Below, one piece after another: positions 17,148-24,673 of a stretch of DNA of 64,000 nucleotides (positions within the stretch are counted from its first letter, which is position 1; each line of letters opens with the position of its first letter). This DNA comes from Pseudomonadota bacterium (GTDB taxonomy: Bacteria > Desulfobacterota > Desulfovibrionia > Desulfovibrionales > Desulfomicrobiaceae). The notes beneath the pieces were generated by a model that was not told the DNA's origin, ran no database searches, and was given only the letters and a program-made list of their open reading frames with translations. The stretch lies in assembly GCA_018902545.1 (NCBI GenBank), contig JAHIQM010000006.1:124001-188000 (forward strand), written 5' to 3'. Both the position numbers and the translations under genes were made by a program.

Positions 17148-17504
17148 ATGTTTTTTGACAATCTCGCCCATGCCATGGGTCAGGCCCCTGCGGCCGGAGG
17201 ACAGGCGGGCAATCCGCTGATGACTTTCATGCCCCTTATCCTGATGTTCGTGATCTTTTATTTTCTGCTCATCCGTCCGCAGCAGAAAAAGCAGAAAGAG
17301 CACAAACTGATGCTTGAAAACCTGACCCGCGGGGACCGCGTGATTACGGCCGGCGGGCTGTACGGCCGGGTAATCGAGACCAAGGACGACGTCCTGACCA
17401 TAGACCTTGGCAACGACATGCATGTGCAGGTCGGTCGGGGATTTATCTCCGGACTTGCCCCCGCCGCCGGTGGGACAACCAAGGACAAGGACAAGAAAAA
17501 GTAG
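17148..17504 (+). CDS. yajC: Preprotein translocase accessory subunit YajC
   Basis: Small single-pass inner-membrane protein associated with SecDF-YidC. 118 aa: one membrane helix (about residues 24-43, FMPLILMFVIFYFLLI) directly followed by the signature RPQQKKQKEH, then a small beta domain with GDRVITAGGLYG. GGAGG lies before the ATG. Followed by an intrinsic terminator and then secD-secF, the usual order. Confidence 0.95.
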   Translation: MFFDNLAHAMGQAPAAGGQAGNPLMTFMPLILMFVIFYFLLIRPQQKKQKEHKLMLENLTRGDRVITAGGLYGRVIETKDDVLTIDLGNDMHVQVGRGFISGLAPAAGGTTKDKDKKK

Positions 17505-17530
17505 CCTTTTCATACTGCTTACGATAAGGC

Positions 17531-17567
17531 AGGCCTGTTTCCGCAATCGGGAACAGGCCTTGTTTTG
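17531..17567 (+). terminator. Intrinsic terminator between yajC and secD
   Basis: AGGCCTGTTTCC (17531-17542) pairs with GGGAACAGGCCT (17549-17560) over 12 pairs, loop GCAATC, then TGTTTTG. A strong stem with a modest T tract; it may attenuate rather than stop transcription into secDF. Confidence 0.7.
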
Positions 17568-17653
17568 TATGCATGTCAGGCGCTTCGGGCGCAGGGTGCG
17601 TACTCTGATTTCGGCAACATTCAACCTGTTTGATTTGGATAAGGATGATGCTC

Positions 17654-19249
17654 ATGGGTAGTTTGCGCTGGAGGGCTTTGCTTGCCGCGTTCGTTATTTT
17701 TTTGGCCGTGATACATGTTCTGCCCTCGATTCCCCAGGTCCGGAATTCATCGTTGGGGGCTCTGCTTCCTTCCGATGAAATCAGCCTGGGCCTCGATCTC
17801 AAAGGCGGAATCCATCTGACCCTGGGAGTGGATGTCGATGCTGCCCTGGCCAATGCCATCACCAGCACCGGGCAGGATTTGCGCTTTGAGGCCAGGGAGA
17901 AGAAAATTCCGGTGCTGCGCCCGCGCCTCTTGGGTACGCGGCAGCTCGAATTCACCCTGCTCAAGCAGGAGCAGCGCGCAGAACTGGACGAGCTTCTGAG
18001 CAGCCGCTTTTCGACCATGGAGATCACCTCCGCCGAAGATGCCGGAAACGGTCAGCTGCGCTATGTGCTCACCGCTTCCGAGGACTACGTGAAATATCTC
18101 GAAGGGCTGACAATGGATCAGGCCCTTAAAACCATCCGCAACCGCATTGACCAGTTCGGCGTGGCCGAGCCCGATATTCGCAAGCAGCAGGACAATCGCC
18201 TCATCGTGCAGCTGCCCGGCCTCGACGATCCCAAGCGGGCCATCAATATCATCGGCCGCACGGCTCATCTCGAATTCAAGCTCGTGGATGAGACCGCCGA
18301 CGTTCAGTCCGCCGTGGCCGGAACCGTTCCGGCGGAAAGCGAGCTGGCATATCTCGAGGACAATCGGGGAGCCTCGGAAGTCAAGACGCCCATCGTGCTC
18401 AAGTCCGAGGTCGTGCTGACTGGCGAATACATCACCGACGCCAACGTGCAGTTCGATTCCTACGGGCAGGCATATGTCGGCATGAATTTCAACGCGCGCG
18501 GGGCCCGCATCTTCGAGGACGTGACCGGCGCGAACATCAAGAAGCGCTTGGCCATCGTGCTCGACGGCACGGTGCACTCCGCCCCGGTCATCCAGGACCG
18601 CATCGGCGGCGGCAGGGCCTCCATCACCGGCCAGTTCACTACGGAAGAGGCCCACGATCTTGCTGTGGTGCTGCGGGCCGGTTCCTTGCCCGCCCCGGTT
18701 ACCATTCTTGAAGAACGGTCCGTCGGCCCCTCCCTGGGACAGGAATCCATCGACAAGGGCTTCAATGCCGCCATGATCGGCGGTGTGCTGGTGGTCCTCT
18801 TTATGGCCTTCTACTATCGCCGGGCGGGCATGATCGCGGCCTTCGGCATCATCCTCGACATCGCCCTCATCATGGCGGGACTCGCGGCTTTTGGCGCCAC
18901 CCTGACCCTGCCGGGCATCGCGGGCATCATCCTGACGCTGGGCATGGCGGTAGACGCCAACGTGCTTATCTACGAGCGTATCCGCGAGGAACTGCGGCGC
19001 GGCGAATCCGTGGCTTCGTCCATCGCCAATGGCTTCAGTCGGGCGACCCAGACCATCATAGACTCCAACCTGACCACGGTCATGGCCGCCATCATCCTGT
19101 ACCAGTTCGGCACGGGCCCGGTACGCGGCTTCGCCGTCACCCTGACCCTGGGCATCCTGGCCTCCATGTTCACGGCCATTTTCGTGTCCCGCATCTTCTT
19201 CGACGCCTGGCTGACTAGACGGCAACCCGGCACCCAACCGAGCATTTAA
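17654..19249 (+). CDS. secD: Protein translocase subunit SecD
   Basis: RND-type inner-membrane protein that uses the proton gradient to pull preproteins into the periplasm with SecF. 531 aa: first membrane helix (about 8-28), a large periplasmic region starting with the SecD motif LGLDLKGGIHLTLGVD, then five helices in the C-terminal part with AMIGGVLVVLFMAFYYR and GMAVDANVLIYERIREE. I chose the ATG at 17654, eight bases after AAGGA; ATGs at 17645 and 17648 and a TTG at 17630 are in frame. SecF follows after 10 nt. Confidence 0.96.
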   Translation: MGSLRWRALLAAFVIFLAVIHVLPSIPQVRNSSLGALLPSDEISLGLDLKGGIHLTLGVDVDAALANAITSTGQDLRFEAREKKIPVLRPRLLGTRQLEFTLLKQEQRAELDELLSSRFSTMEITSAEDAGNGQLRYVLTASEDYVKYLEGLTMDQALKTIRNRIDQFGVAEPDIRKQQDNRLIVQLPGLDDPKRAINIIGRTAHLEFKLVDETADVQSAVAGTVPAESELAYLEDNRGASEVKTPIVLKSEVVLTGEYITDANVQFDSYGQAYVGMNFNARGARIFEDVTGANIKKRLAIVLDGTVHSAPVIQDRIGGGRASITGQFTTEEAHDLAVVLRAGSLPAPVTILEERSVGPSLGQESIDKGFNAAMIGGVLVVLFMAFYYRRAGMIAAFGIILDIALIMAGLAAFGATLTLPGIAGIILTLGMAVDANVLIYERIREELRRGESVASSIANGFSRATQTIIDSNLTTVMAAIILYQFGTGPVRGFAVTLTLGILASMFTAIFVSRIFFDAWLTRRQPGTQPSI

Positions 19250-19259
19250 GGAGCAGAGC

Positions 19260-20333
19260 ATGTCCTTTGAAATTCTAAAGAGTGATATTAACATAGATTT
19301 TTTAGGCATGCGCAAGTACGCGTATGCCCTTTCCGCCGTGGTGCTGCTGACCGGCTTTTTGTCCCTTCTCGTCAAGGGCGGACCACAATACGGCATCGAT
19401 TTCGTGGGCGGCTTCAACGTGCAGGTCAAATTCAGCCAGGCTGCGGAACTGGACAAGATCCGCATGGCCCTCGAAAGTCCTGCCCTGCCGGGCCTCGTGG
19501 TCCAGGATTTCGGCGAAGCCGGCGATCATGAAGTGCTGCTGCGCGCTTCCTTTTCCGAACAGTCGGCTACTGCGGTGCGCGAGGCCGTGGCAGACGGTCT
19601 GCATTCCGCCTTTCCCGGAGTGACCCACGAGATACAGCGGCTGGAGATGGTCGGCCCCAAGGTGGGTGCGGATTTGCGCGAAAAAGCCCTGCAGGCCATT
19701 TTCTACGCGGTGCTGCTCATTTCCACCTACATTTCCGGCCGTTTCGAGCAGAAGTGGATGGTCGCCGGACTCATGGCCGCCGGGCTGGCTTCGGTGGTTT
19801 ACGTACTCGATCTGCTCAACGCGCCGACCGGTCTGTCGGTCATCGTCGCGACCATTGCCGCTGTGGTGCTCTGCGTCGTGCTGCGGCTCAAATACGCCTT
19901 GGGGGCCATCGTGGCCCTCATCCATGATGTCATGATTCCACTGGGAATATTCTCATTGCTCAACAAGGACGTGGATCTGACCATCATCGCGGCACTGCTG
20001 ACTATTGTCGGGTACTCCCTGAACGACAACATCATCATTTACGACCGCATTCGCGAGAACATTCGGGCCAAGGTGTCCCCCTCACTTGAGGTGGTCATCA
20101 ACAGATCGGTGAACCAGACCCTGTCGCGCACGTTGATCACCGCCGGTACGACCTTCTTGGCCGTGTTCGCCCTCTATGTCTTCGGCGGCGGGGTGATTCA
20201 CGATTTTGCCTTGACCATGCTCATCGGCGTCGTGGTCGGGACATATTCGTCCATCTTCGTGGGGGCCCCGATCCTGGCGCTCTTTAAGCCCCGCGTCGAC
20301 ACGGAAGAGCAGCCGGAGCCGGAAGCGGCATAG
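19260..20333 (+). CDS. secF: Protein translocase subunit SecF
   Basis: Partner of SecD in the SecDF complex. 357 aa, slightly longer than the E. coli protein. First helix around residues 18-38, then the SecF motif YGIDFVGGFNVQVKF, a short periplasmic domain, and five C-terminal helices with GYSLNDNIIIYDRIREN. AAGGAG precedes the ATG. An intrinsic terminator follows the stop by 28 nt, closing the transcript. Confidence 0.96.
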   Translation: MSFEILKSDINIDFLGMRKYAYALSAVVLLTGFLSLLVKGGPQYGIDFVGGFNVQVKFSQAAELDKIRMALESPALPGLVVQDFGEAGDHEVLLRASFSEQSATAVREAVADGLHSAFPGVTHEIQRLEMVGPKVGADLREKALQAIFYAVLLISTYISGRFEQKWMVAGLMAAGLASVVYVLDLLNAPTGLSVIVATIAAVVLCVVLRLKYALGAIVALIHDVMIPLGIFSLLNKDVDLTIIAALLTIVGYSLNDNIIIYDRIRENIRAKVSPSLEVVINRSVNQTLSRTLITAGTTFLAVFALYVFGGGVIHDFALTMLIGVVVGTYSSIFVGAPILALFKPRVDTEEQPEPEAA

Positions 20334-20361
20334 GCATTCCGTTTTTTTGCCACACATCACG

Positions 20362-20385
20362 GGCGCTCTTCGGAGCGCCTTTTTT
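20362..20385 (+). terminator. Intrinsic terminator after secF
   Basis: GGCGCTC-TTCG-GAGCGCC, a seven-pair stem with a stable TTCG tetraloop, followed by six T. Confidence 0.9.
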
Positions 20386-20468
20386 GTTGCCTGACGCGCG
20401 CCTGGTCCTCTTGTTGATGATGCATAATTGTGAAATTTTGAACGAAATATGAGGTCCTGGAGAGGGCT

Positions 20469-20597
20469 ATGGAGCATAAATTGGGTGAAAAATGTGACAA
20501 AAGGCTCAAGGCATGTTTCAGAAAAACAAAATTTGCCTTTATCAACGAAAGAGTGATATGCACGAAAATCTTCAAAAACGTACTCCGATTAAGATGA
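20469..20597 (+). CDS. Candidate 42-aa basic cysteine-containing peptide
   Basis: A short frame starting ATG at 20469 with GGAGAGGG just upstream, ending TGA at 20595-20597. The product begins MEHKLGEKCDKRLK and ends KNVLRLR: strongly basic, with Cys at 9, 16 and 31, no membrane helix. Codon use (AGA, ATA, TTA, many AAA) is unlike the GC-rich neighbours, so either it is recent or it is not coding. No family recognised. It sits between the secF terminator and the permease gene. Confidence 0.28.
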   Translation: MEHKLGEKCDKRLKACFRKTKFAFINERVICTKIFKNVLRLR

Positions 20598-20658
20598 AGC
20601 TTTGGTAACAGTTCGGAAAAATTCAGTTTGTTATTTAACGGGAGAAAAGGGAGGTTTT

Positions 20659-22002
20659 ATGTCGAAACGTTTTTATGTGATGATTCTGTCCGTTCTGTTT
20701 GCGATGGCGAGCTTCGGCGCTCCCCTATGGGCCCAGGAAGCCACCCCTCCGGCCGAAACAACCACCCAGGCCGCACCTGCGCCTGAAGAGACTCCGGCAC
20801 CTGCCGCTGAACCTGCACCTGCCGCTGAACCTGCTCCAGCCGCTGAACCTGCTCCAGCCGCTGAGCCAGCTCCTGCACCTGCTGTCGAGCAGGCTCCCGC
20901 CGCTCCTGCCGTCGAGGCACCTGCGGCCGCACCCACCGGTTCCAGATTGGAGCAGGCCATCGCCAAGGCCCCCCAGGGCACAGAAAAAGGTCAGATCGAC
21001 CAGTCCAAGCCCGCAGGATTTTTGGGCATTCCCGGAGCTCCGCAGATCAACCCCATCCTGGCTCTGATCTGGGCCATCTGGGTTGGCTGGATTTTCTCCA
21101 CCGTTGGCGCTTTCGGCGGCATCATGGCCGGCGTCGGGCACATGACCGTGTACGGTCTGGGCGCCTATGCCAACACCTTCAAGAGCACGGCCCCCGAACT
21201 CAACAAGTCCGTGACCGACTCCATTCGCGCATCCAACCAGTTCCTCGTCGGTCTGTCGGCCCTTATTTCCTCTATCAACTACGGCAAGATGGGCCGTCTG
21301 GTCATGCCCCTGGCTCTGGCGCTCGGTCTTGGCTCCCTGCTTGGCGCCTGGGGTTCGGCCACGCTGACCGCAGGCAAGATCTCCTTCTCCCAGTACCAGG
21401 GCTATTTTGGCCTTTTCGTTCTGGCATTGGGCGGATACCTGTTCTGGGAAACCTCACCTTCCGGCCAGGCCAACAAGCAGAAGCAGAAGCAGGCCGCCAA
21501 GGCTTTTGAAGACGCGGTCAAGGCCCAGAAGACCGGCGGCGGCCCCGCCCCCACCGGTGTCAAGATTCTCGGAATGAGCATCGGCAAGGTTGATTTCACC
21601 TTCTGCGGTGTTGAATTCAGCTTCAACCCCCTGCTGCCCATCGCCGGTGGTGTCGTCATCTCCGCAGTCGCGGCCTTCCTGGGCGTCGGCGGCGGCTTCC
21701 TGCTGGTGCCCTTCCTGACCAGCATCACCCAGCTGCCCATGTACCTGGCCGCCGGCACGTCCGCCTTGGCCGTTCTGGTCAGCATGATGACCAGTATCAT
21801 CACCCTCATGACCAAGGGCACCGCCATTGACTGGGTGCTTATCGGCACGCAGATGGTCGGTATCGCCATCGGCTCCACCGTAGGCCCGTACACGTCCAAG
21901 TACTTTTCCGACAAGTGGCTCAAGCGCCTGTTCATCGTGCTGGCCCTCTATGTTGGTATCGACTTCGTCCTGAAGGGCTTCTTCGGAATCAAGCTGCTCT
22001 AA
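20659..22002 (+). CDS. TauE/SafE-family anion permease with Ala/Pro/Glu-rich periplasmic arm
   Basis: Membrane permease of the TauE/SafE (DUF81) superfamily, members of which export sulfite, sulfoacetate or related organosulfur anions. 447 aa: an N-terminal signal-like helix ending PLWAQ (about residues 1-26), then an unusual 70-residue arm rich in Ala, Pro and Glu, then helices. The two superfamily repeats are recognisable: LIWAIWVGWIFSTVGAFGGI and AFLGVGGGFLLVPFL, with the GTSALAVLVSMMTSI segment in the second half. ATG at 20659 follows GGGAGG; an upstream in-frame start at 20602 lacks support. A perfect terminator follows. The transported ion is not deducible. Confidence 0.85.
   Translation: MSKRFYVMILSVLFAMASFGAPLWAQEATPPAETTTQAAPAPEETPAPAAEPAPAAEPAPAAEPAPAAEPAPAPAVEQAPAAPAVEAPAAAPTGSRLEQAIAKAPQGTEKGQIDQSKPAGFLGIPGAPQINPILALIWAIWVGWIFSTVGAFGGIMAGVGHMTVYGLGAYANTFKSTAPELNKSVTDSIRASNQFLVGLSALISSINYGKMGRLVMPLALALGLGSLLGAWGSATLTAGKISFSQYQGYFGLFVLALGGYLFWETSPSGQANKQKQKQAAKAFEDAVKAQKTGGGPAPTGVKILGMSIGKVDFTFCGVEFSFNPLLPIAGGVVISAVAAFLGVGGGFLLVPFLTSITQLPMYLAAGTSALAVLVSMMTSIITLMTKGTAIDWVLIGTQMVGIAIGSTVGPYTSKYFSDKWLKRLFIVLALYVGIDFVLKGFFGIKLL
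20803..20874 (+). repeat. 18-bp tandem repeat coding PAAEPA in the permease gene
   Basis: Four head-to-tail 18-mers beginning GCCGCTGAACCTGC (20803, 20821, 20839) and a diverged fourth (20857). They encode the repeated Ala-Glu-Pro-Ala-Pro units of the N-terminal arm, and are in frame. Confidence 0.85.
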
Positions 22003-22030
22003 TGCCCGTAACCTTCTGATGCGTCTTCTC

Positions 22031-22062
22031 AAGGCCCCGGTTTGCGCCGGGGCCTTTTTTTC
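22031..22062 (+). terminator. Intrinsic terminator after the TauE-like gene
   Basis: Perfect ten-pair stem AAGGCCCCGG / CCGGGGCCTT with loop TTTGCG, followed by a run of T. Confidence 0.92.
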
Positions 22063-22074
22063 TGACATTCCCGA

Positions 22075-22103
22075 TTGAAGTGCTTGCCCGAGTCGGCTAG
22101 GAT
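22075..22103 (+). promoter_or_regulatory. Probable sigma-70 promoter
   Basis: TTGAAG (22075-22080), 17 bases, TAGGAT (22098-22103), placed directly after the permease terminator and about 100 nt before the next ATG. Confidence 0.45.
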
Positions 22104-22211
22104 TTGCTCTGATGACGCCGCGCCGATGCGGGGCTCTGATTCCTGAATGAGAGTGCTTATCACTATCCCATTTTCATGACCGGCTTCACGGTTCATCGGA
22201 CAAGGATTTTT

Positions 22212-22871
22212 ATGGATGCGTTGCGCAGTATGCTGCTGGCCTTGGACCCTTACATCATCTGGTCCTTCCGGCTGGTTCAGGACCCGTGGATCAGTTTTTT
22301 TCTCGGTATTATCTTCCTGAACCTTGTCTGTGTGATCATGGGCGACATTTCCTCCCTGCTGGTGCGCAGGATGAACCGCAAGGTCTACGGAAAGTACCAT
22401 GACCAGATGGTCCGTCATCACAACCTTTCCGTGGAGGCCCTGAAGCACTCCGACAAGGAGGCCTACAAGGCCGTCAACAAACAGGCCCATGAAGCCTTCG
22501 GAAAGTATTTTTTCAGCCAGGCCGGGGCCTTCACCCTGTCCATCTGGCCCCTGCCTTTTGCCCTGGCCTGGATGGAACTGCGTTTCGGGGGCTTGCCCCT
22601 GACCCTGCCGTTTTCCGTGCCCGGTGTGGGAGATACTGTTCTGTACCCGTTTTTTTTCATTCCCATATACATTGCTGTGCGGATTCTTTACGGCAGGATC
22701 ATGCGCCGTGTGCCGTTCTACCAACGGATTCTGGCCTGGGCCAAGCACGGTGACGGCACGCAGATGGTGTCGTTTGCCGAATTGTTTAAACCCGCTCCGG
22801 AAACGATTGGCCAGACTGCAGGTAAAAAGGACGACCCGCCATCCAATTCCGGGCGCGAAGAGCGCCCGTAG
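22212..22871 (+). CDS. Three-helix membrane protein, EMC3/TMCO1 (DUF106)-like topology
   Basis: 219 aa, not confidently assigned. Layout: a membrane helix near residues 24-44 (FFLGIIFLNLVCVIMG), a charged helical hairpin (about 48-95, with SDKEAYKAVNKQAHEAFGKY), then two more helices (IWPLPFALAWM and YPFFFIPIYIAVRIL) and a polar tail. One helix, a cytosolic coiled-coil-like hairpin, then two helices is the arrangement of the Oxa1-superfamily DUF106/EMC3/TMCO1 insertases; this is inference from topology, not a proven homology. ATG at 22212 follows AAGGA by five bases; the in-frame ATG at 22176 lacks a ribosome site. It has its own probable promoter. Confidence 0.72.
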   Translation: MDALRSMLLALDPYIIWSFRLVQDPWISFFLGIIFLNLVCVIMGDISSLLVRRMNRKVYGKYHDQMVRHHNLSVEALKHSDKEAYKAVNKQAHEAFGKYFFSQAGAFTLSIWPLPFALAWMELRFGGLPLTLPFSVPGVGDTVLYPFFFIPIYIAVRILYGRIMRRVPFYQRILAWAKHGDGTQMVSFAELFKPAPETIGQTAGKKDDPPSNSGREERP

Positions 22872-22905
22872 CACGGTGCGAAGATGGTTGGACCTCGGCG
22901 TCCGG

Positions 22906-22935
22906 TTGACTCTTTTAGCGTGAATCAGGCAGAAT
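22906..22935 (+). promoter_or_regulatory. Possible sigma-70 promoter
   Basis: TTGACT (22906-22911), 18 bases, CAGAAT (22930-22935), upstream of the GTG at 22967 and its AAGGAG. Confidence 0.4.
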
Positions 22936-22966
22936 TCTTTCATATTTTCGTGTCCAAGGAGAAGGC

Positions 22967-24667
22967 GTGATACGTGAATCCGAGCTTTTTTCCCACTGGA
23001 GCTTCGAATCCTTCACCCCGGGCTCCATTCCTCGGCTCAAATACAACGCCTTCCGCCAGATCCACCGCCAGACCAGCTTTTGTTTTTCCCTGCTCGCCCG
23101 CTTCGAGGAATTGTCCATGGGGCAGACCGTGGTGGACTGGTGCCGGGTTTCCGGATTGGCCGCCAGGCTCAGCGCCGCCATCCGTGACCTGGTGGACCAG
23201 CTGCAGGTCATGAACCCCGTGGAGTTCATGGACGCCCACGACTGGGTCGCCAAATTGAGCTTCTACACCCGTCTGGCCACGGAACACGCAGCCCTTTCGG
23301 CCCGGCCTCCCTATCTGCTGGCGCTCGACTCTCCTGACGCGCAGAGCGCCCATTCCTGGGTTTTGCGCGCACTTGCGACGGAACACGTTGGCCCGGTTCT
23401 CGTCGCCACCCCGTCTCTGTATCAGTATTTCATAGAGGCCAACGACCTGCGTGACAGGCTTGACGCCCTGCTGGGCAGGCTTGACGTCACCAACGAGGTG
23501 GCGACAAAGCAGCTGGGCGGACAGGCTCAGGCCCTGCTCCGCGCCGGGGTTCTGCCGCAGCGCCTGCAGGCCGAGCTGGAAATTGCCGCCGTGGAGCTTG
23601 CCCCGGGCGGAAAGTTCATGGAATTGCGGATCTTCGCGGGCACAGGTGACGACGCCGTGCTCATCGGTGAGGACAGCGGCGTGCGCCCTGCCGATTTCGT
23701 TGCGGCCTGGCTTGAAGCTGCGGCCTGCAAATTCTCGCCCTCCGCCCTTGCCTTGCGCTTGTCCCTGGGCCTGGCCGACGATGAACATCCGTTGACCGTG
23801 GCTGCCTTTGCCGCTGACGGGCCGGGAAAGGCGCAGACCTGCCACCTGTGGAACGGACAGGCCGACTCGGCAGCGCTTGTCGCCAGGCTGGACCAGATTC
23901 TGCCGCGTGTCACCCGGCTGCACGTCTTCAAGTCCCAGGGAGAGGTTTTGCGGCCCGAACACTGCCGCTCGTTACATGACCTGGTCTGCCTGTGCATGGA
24001 GCGGGGCCTGGCGCAGATTTTTTCCTTTGCCGGTCAGCCCGCGCGCGGACTGGCCGGGATCAAGCAGCTGCGTCTGGAAATTCCCGTGGTCATCAACATC
24101 TTCAACCTGGGCGGGGGGCTTTTCCCCTCGGCCGCCGAGCGGGCCGCGATTACCATGGAGGACGTCCGCTCCATTCCCGCCTGGTCCCTGTTCCTGGGGC
24201 TGGTCTGCCCTGCCGTGCCCTGGTCGGGAGCACACCAGGACGAGTCCTTGTCCATGCCGCATTACAGCAGCTACGCGGTTCTTTCCCAGTTTTTCATGCA
24301 CTGCACCTTGCGCCTCGAGCAGAACCTGTACGTGGCGGAATGCTCGTGCGAAGAGGGCTCGGAAAAATATGTGCGTTTCCAATTCAAGGGTGGAGCGGGA
24401 TCCAGGGCGCAACGCCGGGGCAGGCAGCGGGTCATGCGTCTGATCCTGAAAGGGGAGGGCTTTGATGTCGTTTCCAGGGGGGATTATCTGGAAGCCATGC
24501 GCAGCGGCGAGGAAGATGTGCTGCTGCAGCGCAACCTGGTCTGCCTGGGACTGCTCATGGCCTGGGTGCAGTCATCCGGCGTGGAGGCGCTTGGGGGCAT
24601 GACGCCCGAACAGGGGCGCGACCTTTTTCGCGCCCTGTTTGTCAGTTCCCTGTCCAATCCGGGCTGA
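22967..24667 (+). CDS. Stand-alone homologue of the C-terminal domain of PEP-synthase-like proteins
   Basis: 566 aa. The last 220 residues resemble the far C-terminal domain of deltaproteobacterial PEP/pyruvate-binding (PpsA/PPDK-like) proteins: INIFNLGGGLFPS, SIPAWSLFLGL, VRFQFKGGAGSRAQRR and a GFDVVSRGDYLEA element. There is no ATP-grasp domain, no phospho-His swivelling domain and no TIM-barrel active site, so PEP synthase activity is not expected. The N-terminal 300 residues are helical and unrecognised. GTG at 22967 follows AAGGAGAAGG. It converges with nadB, leaving only 6 nt between the stops. Function unknown. Confidence 0.75.
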   Translation: MIRESELFSHWSFESFTPGSIPRLKYNAFRQIHRQTSFCFSLLARFEELSMGQTVVDWCRVSGLAARLSAAIRDLVDQLQVMNPVEFMDAHDWVAKLSFYTRLATEHAALSARPPYLLALDSPDAQSAHSWVLRALATEHVGPVLVATPSLYQYFIEANDLRDRLDALLGRLDVTNEVATKQLGGQAQALLRAGVLPQRLQAELEIAAVELAPGGKFMELRIFAGTGDDAVLIGEDSGVRPADFVAAWLEAAACKFSPSALALRLSLGLADDEHPLTVAAFAADGPGKAQTCHLWNGQADSAALVARLDQILPRVTRLHVFKSQGEVLRPEHCRSLHDLVCLCMERGLAQIFSFAGQPARGLAGIKQLRLEIPVVINIFNLGGGLFPSAAERAAITMEDVRSIPAWSLFLGLVCPAVPWSGAHQDESLSMPHYSSYAVLSQFFMHCTLRLEQNLYVAECSCEEGSEKYVRFQFKGGAGSRAQRRGRQRVMRLILKGEGFDVVSRGDYLEAMRSGEEDVLLQRNLVCLGLLMAWVQSSGVEALGGMTPEQGRDLFRALFVSSLSNPG

Positions 24668-24673
24668 GGGGCT

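Larger units (their letters stand above)
20334..20658. other. Intergenic region between secF and tauE-like gene
   Basis: 325 nt, noticeably AT-rich after position 20400. Holds the secF terminator and a candidate 42-aa frame (both listed separately). I could not find a convincing -35/-10 pair for the permease gene downstream, although the region must contain one because of the terminator. Confidence 0.6.
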
